The notes beneath the pieces were generated by a model that was not told the DNA's origin, searched no databases, and saw only the letters and a list, made by a program, of their open reading frames with translations. From UBA11704 sp964491805 (GTDB lineage Bacteria > Patescibacteriota > Minisyncoccia > Phycocordibacterales > UBA5272): a stretch of DNA of 7,875 nt. The translations under genes were made by a program, and so were the position numbers. Below, one piece after another: positions 5,012-7,875 of this stretch. The stretch is from assembly GCA_964491805.1 (NCBI GenBank), contig CAZBGU010000028.1, forward strand, positions 1-7,875, written 5' to 3'. Numbering within the stretch: the first letter of the stretch is position 1; each line of letters opens with the position of its first letter.

Positions 5012-5758
5012 ATGAAATTTGAGGACAAAGTAAAAATACTTCGTGAAAAGAAACATAAAGGCAAGGAAACTAAAGAGTTTCTTGAAGATGTTGTTGTGAT
5101 GGCACGTGGTGAGTCACTTGAATATCTCCTTGGAGAAGTGCTATTTTGTGGGGCTAAAGTTGACCTTTCTCTTCGTCCTATGATACCTCGCAAAGAGACT
5201 GAACACTGGGTGACACAAGCGTTTGACGAGATAAGAGGAGGGGAAAGCAAATACACATTTCGGGTGCTTGATCTTTTTTCTGGCTCAGGAAATATCGGTC
5301 TTGCAGTGCTCAAAAACTTTCAAGAGGCGAGTGTTGATATGATCGAGTTTGACCAAAAGCTTAAAGAGCAGATCGATATATCTATTATCAAAAATAATAT
5401 CAAGAAGACTAGAACTCGAGTGCTTACTGGTGACACATGGGAAGGTGCTGTCGGCATGTATGATTACATCTTTGCTGTGCCACCATATGTTCCACCACAG
5501 TTGCATGACGAGGTTATGGAAGAACTTTCATCTGAAGACCCACTTTCATTTTTTGACAAAGAAGACGGGTACTACTATCACAAGCAGGTACTCAATCGTG
5601 CAAAAGAATTTCTTAAGGATGGCGGCATACTGTACTTAGAATTCGATATCACACAACGAGAAGAGATTGAGAAGCTTGCTCTTAATAACGGCTTCACCGA
5701 CCACCATTTTCTCAAAGATCCTTACGGCCATGACTGCACAATAGCGCTTACAAAATAA
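5012..5758 (+). CDS. PrmC/HemK-like methyltransferase with VPPY motif
   Basis: The 248-residue, class I SAM-dependent methyltransferase resembles PrmC/HemK, which methylates the glutamine of the GGQ motif in peptide release factors. The short N-terminal helical domain ends in EYLLGEVLFCGAKVDLSLRPMIPRKETE (37-64), closely following the family's LG-x-x-x-F and IPRPETE blocks. SAM-binding motif I is VLDLFSGSGNIGLAVL (85-100). The acidic residue after strand 2 is E112 or D114. DGYYYHKQVLNRAKEFLKDGGILYLEF (185-211) matches the family's C-terminal strand region. The oddity is the catalytic motif: IFAVPPYVPP (153-162) has valine at 156 where the family has Asn in NPPY, the residue that holds the substrate amide. 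The N-terminal domain is also somewhat short. It may be a diverged PrmC, a methyltransferase for another substrate, or a non-catalytic paralogue, so no gene symbol is given. Confidence 0.8.
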   Translation: MKFEDKVKILREKKHKGKETKEFLEDVVVMARGESLEYLLGEVLFCGAKVDLSLRPMIPRKETEHWVTQAFDEIRGGESKYTFRVLDLFSGSGNIGLAVLKNFQEASVDMIEFDQKLKEQIDISIIKNNIKKTRTRVLTGDTWEGAVGMYDYIFAVPPYVPPQLHDEVMEELSSEDPLSFFDKEDGYYYHKQVLNRAKEFLKDGGILYLEFDITQREEIEKLALNNGFTDHHFLKDPYGHDCTIALTK

Positions 5759-5851
5759 GTTGTTTTCCTTTTAAGAAAGAGCTTTAAAAAGAGATGTTGG
5801 GGTGTCTTGTATTACGATGACTGTTCTAGAGAATGCATTTCTTTAAAAACA

Positions 5852-5880
5852 TTGACATTTAGCATCAAGTCTGCTAGAAT
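5852..5880 (+). promoter_or_regulatory. Sigma70-type promoter of the helicase gene
   Basis: TTGACA (5852-5857) is followed after exactly 17 bases by TAGAAT (5875-5880). A TGc extension directly precedes the -10, and an A/T-rich stretch lies upstream. Transcription would start near 5887, leaving a leader of about 144 bases before the ATG at 6031. This is the best promoter in the window. Confidence 0.8.
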
Positions 5881-5886
5881 AATCGT

Positions 5887-6030
5887 AATTATTTCCTTAT
5901 GGATATCCATGTGTAGTCAGGTTCATTTTGACGCGCTCGGTTAACCATACTTCTGTCGCCTAGTACAGACGAGTATTCTTATCGAAAGAATCAGTAGCGC
6001 AAATAATCAAAATTAACTAAATAACTGTAC
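5887..6030 (+). promoter_or_regulatory. Structured 5' leader of the DEAD-box helicase
   Basis: The long leader holds several elements. A 12-base palindrome (5899-5910) includes a five-codon ORF (5899-5916, MDIHV then TAG). GCGCT (5933-5937) can close with AGCGC (5996-6000). Inside, 5947-5956 pairs with 5965-5976 (10 bp, two-base bulge). A competing hairpin pairs 5975-5980 with 5986-5991. The last 30 bases are A-rich, lack a Shine-Dalgarno, and include TTAACTAAATAA. Several bacterial cold-induced DEAD-box helicase genes have long regulatory leaders, so autoregulation or temperature sensing is a reasonable but unproven inference. Confidence 0.45.
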
Positions 6031-7404
6031 ATGTACACCATTACAACTGGTGGGTCATCTTCTGACTCACGCCCGGATTCTCGTTCACGTTCTTCTGTTC
6101 CGTCACGCGGCCGCTCATATTCGTCGTCATCTCGCGAAGGAGGTTTTTCTTCACGAGAAGGCAGTCGTCCTCGTGGAGGTTTTTCTTCTCGTAGCTCATC
6201 GCGTGGAGGTTTTTCACGCGGGGGTTCGTACGGGACTCCTCGCCCATTTAATGCAAAGAGGAGCTTTAAAAAAGACTATATTGACGAGCGACTTTTTATA
6301 AACAAAGAAGCAGGTGTTACTGAAGTAGATCACTACGAAGCAAAGCATGCGTTCACCGACTTTGGTGTTGCAGAAATGCTTTCTGCCAACCTTACAGCAA
6401 AGGGTCTTGTAACCCCATCACCTATTCAGGATCAGTCGATTCCTGTTGCGCTTTCTGGTAAAGATGTAATTGGTATCGCGTCAACAGGAACTGGTAAGAC
6501 TGCTGCTTTTCTTATTCCACTTATCAACAAGCTTGTTGCTGACAAGGAACACAAGATGATGGTCCTTTGCCCTACGCGTGAACTTGCTCAGCAGGTAGAA
6601 GAAGAGTTTATTGCCTTTACTCGGGGTATGAAGCTTTTCTCTGTCGCATGTGTTGGAGGTGCTCCTATTATGCGTCAGATCAAGGAGCTTGAACTCGGTG
6701 TCCATGCTGTTATTGGTACTCCGGGACGTGTTAAGGATCTTATTGAACGTGGTAAGATCAGAATGGATTATTTTGATAGTATCGTCCTTGATGAAGCAGA
6801 TCGCATGCTTGATATGGGCTTTATTGACGATATGCGTTCCATCCTCGGAGCAATGCCAAAGACAAAGCAGGGTCTTTTCTTTTCTGCAACATTCTCTCCA
6901 GACATTAAGAAGCTTTGTACTGACTTCCTCAAGGATCCAGTTACTATCTCTGTAAAGACACGCGATACTGCCTCTTCGGTAATGCAAGATGTTATCCGTG
7001 TTAATACTGACACTGAGAAAGTGGAAGCACTTCACGAAATTCTTATTAAGCCTGAGTACAACAAGGTGCTTATTTTTAGAGAGATGAAACGTCATGTTGA
7101 CGGTCTCACTGCTGAACTCAACAACCGCGGATTCAAGGCTCTTGCACTTCATGGCGATATGCATAATCGTGAACGTGAGCGAGCTGTGCGTGCTCTTGAG
7201 TCAGGAAAGGTTCAGGTAGTGATTGCAACAGATGTCGCAGCGCGCGGTCTTGATATTTCTGACATATCACTCGTTATTAATTACGATATTCCAAACAACT
7301 ACGAGACATACATTCACCGTATTGGCCGTACTGGACGTGCCAAGAAGTTGGGACATGCTCTTACGTTTGTACCAAAAGCGAGAGAAACTCGTTCCAGATA
7401 CTAG
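6031..7404 (+). CDS. DEAD-box ATP-dependent RNA helicase
   Basis: The 457-residue protein has all superfamily 2 DEAD-box motifs. The Q motif spans FTDFGV to TPSPIQDQ (108-135). The others are motif I ASTGTGKT (150-157), Ia PTRELAQQ (181-188), GG (209-210), Ib TPGR (230-233), II DEAD (254-257), III SAT (285-287), IV VLIF (346-349), V ATDVAARGLDI (399-409) and VI HRIGRTGR (429-436). It unwinds short RNA duplexes using ATP, typically in ribosome assembly, RNA decay or cold adaptation. It is unusual in having a low-complexity Arg/Ser/Gly tail at the N-terminus (about 7-80, with GGFS repeats); bacterial DEAD-box proteins more often carry basic tails at the C-terminus, which here ends soon after the helicase core. 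An in-frame stop at 6022-6024 fixes the start at 6031. The subgroup (RhlE-like or CsdA-like) cannot be decided, so no symbol is given. It has a strong promoter and a long leader. Confidence 0.95.
   Translation: MYTITTGGSSSDSRPDSRSRSSVPSRGRSYSSSSREGGFSSREGSRPRGGFSSRSSSRGGFSRGGSYGTPRPFNAKRSFKKDYIDERLFINKEAGVTEVDHYEAKHAFTDFGVAEMLSANLTAKGLVTPSPIQDQSIPVALSGKDVIGIASTGTGKTAAFLIPLINKLVADKEHKMMVLCPTRELAQQVEEEFIAFTRGMKLFSVACVGGAPIMRQIKELELGVHAVIGTPGRVKDLIERGKIRMDYFDSIVLDEADRMLDMGFIDDMRSILGAMPKTKQGLFFSATFSPDIKKLCTDFLKDPVTISVKTRDTASSVMQDVIRVNTDTEKVEALHEILIKPEYNKVLIFREMKRHVDGLTAELNNRGFKALALHGDMHNRERERAVRALESGKVQVVIATDVAARGLDISDISLVINYDIPNNYETYIHRIGRTGRAKKLGHALTFVPKARETRSRY
6139..6215 (+). repeat. Coding repeat for GGFS units in the helicase tail
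   Basis: The 11-mer GGAGGTTTTTC occurs three times in the same frame (6139-6149, 6175-6185, 6205-6215), 36 and 30 bases apart. Each encodes GGF(S) next to Arg/Ser codons. The identical codons suggest recent slippage or duplication. GGAGG inside each copy resembles a Shine-Dalgarno, but no start codon suits it. Confidence 0.7.
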
Positions 7405-7414
7405 GGGTAGCCTT

Positions 7415-7442
7415 TAGTTGTTAGCTTGTAGCGAGTAGCTAA
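7415..7442 (+). repeat. Degenerate 7-base array (TAGNNNN)4
   Basis: There are four consecutive heptamers: TAGTTGT, TAGCTTG, TAGCGAG, TAGCTAA, followed by TAC. The TAG is fixed and the rest is variable. TAGTTAA is the reverse complement of TTAACTA, a rotation of the heptamer in the array at 7625-7659, so the two arrays appear inverted relative to each other. TTAGCT (7421-7426) can also pair with AGCTAA (7437-7442). It lies 11 bases after the helicase stop. Confidence 0.45.
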
Positions 7443-7456
7443 TACAAAATACTGAT

Positions 7457-7510
7457 AAGAAGCGCGGCCGAGTCCAAGACATGAGTCTGGTGACTCATGC
7501 CGCGTTTCTT
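7457..7510 (+). terminator. Long compound hairpin after the helicase gene
   Basis: The outer helix pairs 7457-7468 with 7499-7510 (12 bp, one G-T pair). The inside can fold in two ways. CATGAGTC (7480-7487) can pair with GACTCATG (7492-7499), sharing its last base with the outer helix. Alternatively GAGTC (7470-7474) pairs with GACTC (7492-7496) above AGAC (7477-7480) with GTCT (7485-7488). The 3' arm ends GTTTCTTTGT. It is most likely the helicase terminator. The block GCGCGGCCGA is shared with the trhO terminator. Confidence 0.65.
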
Positions 7511-7543
7511 TGTATAAAAAAGCTTCGCGTTAAATTTTTTCTT

Positions 7544-7572
7544 TTGCATCTTAGTAGTATCTACGCTATAGT
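7544..7572 (+). promoter_or_regulatory. Sigma70-type promoter of the peroxiredoxin gene
   Basis: TTGCAT (7544-7549) and TATAGT (7567-7572) are separated by 17 bases, with an A/T-rich tract directly upstream (7530-7543). Start of transcription near 7579 would give a leader of about 87 bases containing the heptamer array. Confidence 0.65.
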
Positions 7573-7624
7573 AAGTATAGTGTCCAGATACTCAGTAATG
7601 AATGTATTTAAAATTTTTGTCTTC

Positions 7625-7659
7625 AACTATTAACTAGAAACTATTAACTATTAACTAAA
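7625..7659 (+). repeat. Tandem heptamer array upstream of the peroxiredoxin
   Basis: There are five contiguous 7-base units: AACTATT, AACTAGA, AACTATT, AACTATT, AACTAAA. Three are identical and all begin AACTA. The array ends six bases before the ATG at 7666 and would be transcribed in the leader. No Shine-Dalgarno is present between the array and the ATG. It could be a translation-enhancing unstructured leader, a protein binding array, or simply an unstable short repeat. Confidence 0.7.
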
Positions 7660-7665
7660 ATAATT

Positions 7666-7875
7666 ATGCAAATAACAGTAGGAAACCAAGTGCCACAAGT
7701 AACTTTTAAGACTCGTGTACGTGATGAATCAGTCGGAGGAGAAAATCCATTCCGTTGGCAAGATCTTACAACTGATGATATTTTCAAAGGAAAGAATATT
7801 GTAGTGTTCTCACTCCCTGGAGCGTTTACTCCAACATGTTCTTCTACACATGCGCCAGGATATGAAGCTAAGTAT
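7666..7875 (+). CDS. Prx5-type peroxiredoxin (partial, 5' part)
   Basis: The first 70 residues are present and the gene runs off the window end. It starts MQITVGNQVPQVTFKTRVRD, continues with VGGENPFRWQDLTTDDIFKGK (23-43), and has the peroxidatic site SLPGAFTPTCSSTHAPGYE (49-67). C58 is the peroxidatic cysteine, and P51, T55 and the PxxxT/SxxC layout are intact. This is the Prx5/AhpE-like thioredoxin-fold group, which reduces hydrogen peroxide and organic hydroperoxides in the cytoplasm. The PFRWQD segment is typical of a bacterial Prx5 branch that is sometimes fused to a C-terminal glutaredoxin domain; whether that domain exists here lies outside the window. It has its own promoter and a leader with a heptamer array, and no Shine-Dalgarno. 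Confidence 0.9.
   Translation, partial: MQITVGNQVPQVTFKTRVRDESVGGENPFRWQDLTTDDIFKGKNIVVFSLPGAFTPTCSSTHAPGYEAKY

Noticed and set aside
6481..7164. 227-residue minus-strand frame opposite the helicase
   Set aside because: It lies wholly antisense to conserved helicase motifs, has no recognisable domain or start signal, and is explained by codon bias of the real gene.
7625..7659. CRISPR-like array
   Set aside because: Units are only 7 bases with no spacers and no cas genes; this is a short tandem repeat.

Overview
The window looks like chromosomal DNA from a Patescibacteria/CPR-type bacterium (Parcubacteria-like). This is inferred from the moderate-to-low GC content, short single genes with many unrecognised membrane or secreted products, almost no Shine-Dalgarno sequences, and the set of recognisable families. 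It is not proven by any marker gene. TGA ends the CYTH gene and no other gene reads through it, so the standard bacterial code is used.

Layout. Positions 1-111 hold a foldable RNA-like segment closed by a strong terminator. A SLOG/DprA-like nucleotide-binding protein follows (154-660), with a near-identical 40-base copy of the same terminator behind it (692-731). Directly after that lies the C-terminal remnant of a metallo-beta-lactamase-fold hydrolase (746-997). Next are two convergent unrecognised genes, both predicted membrane-anchored with extracytoplasmic Cys pairs (1033-2034 plus, 2211-2660 minus). A 33-residue single-pass membrane protein is then predicted at 2814-2915. It has the only strong Shine-Dalgarno sequence seen in front of a start codon, and its own terminator. 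The rest of the plus strand carries a CYTH phosphatase/cyclase-fold protein (3013-3528), a small polytopic membrane protein (3604-3972), the tRNA U34 hydroxylase TrhO (4010-4921), and a PrmC/HemK-like methyltransferase whose NPPY motif reads VPPY (5012-5758). It ends with a DEAD-box RNA helicase carrying an Arg/Ser/Gly-rich N-terminal tail (6031-7404) and the start of a Prx5-type peroxiredoxin (7666 to the window end).

Expression logic. Genes appear to be transcribed one by one. Six starts have a -10-like hexamer ending 6-8 bases before the start codon and no usable Shine-Dalgarno, which points to leaderless mRNAs. The helicase and peroxiredoxin instead have -35/-10 promoters with 17-base spacers and leaders of roughly 87-144 bases. 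Both leaders end in similar TTAACTAAA-type sequence. The intergenic DNA between these two genes contains two 7-base-period arrays in opposite orientation and an elaborate hairpin.

Functionally, TrhO (tRNA wobble modification), the PrmC-like enzyme (translation termination or protein modification) and the RNA helicase are all linked to translation or RNA, and the peroxiredoxin to oxidative stress. No defence system, CRISPR array, tRNA, rRNA or insertion sequence was recognised.
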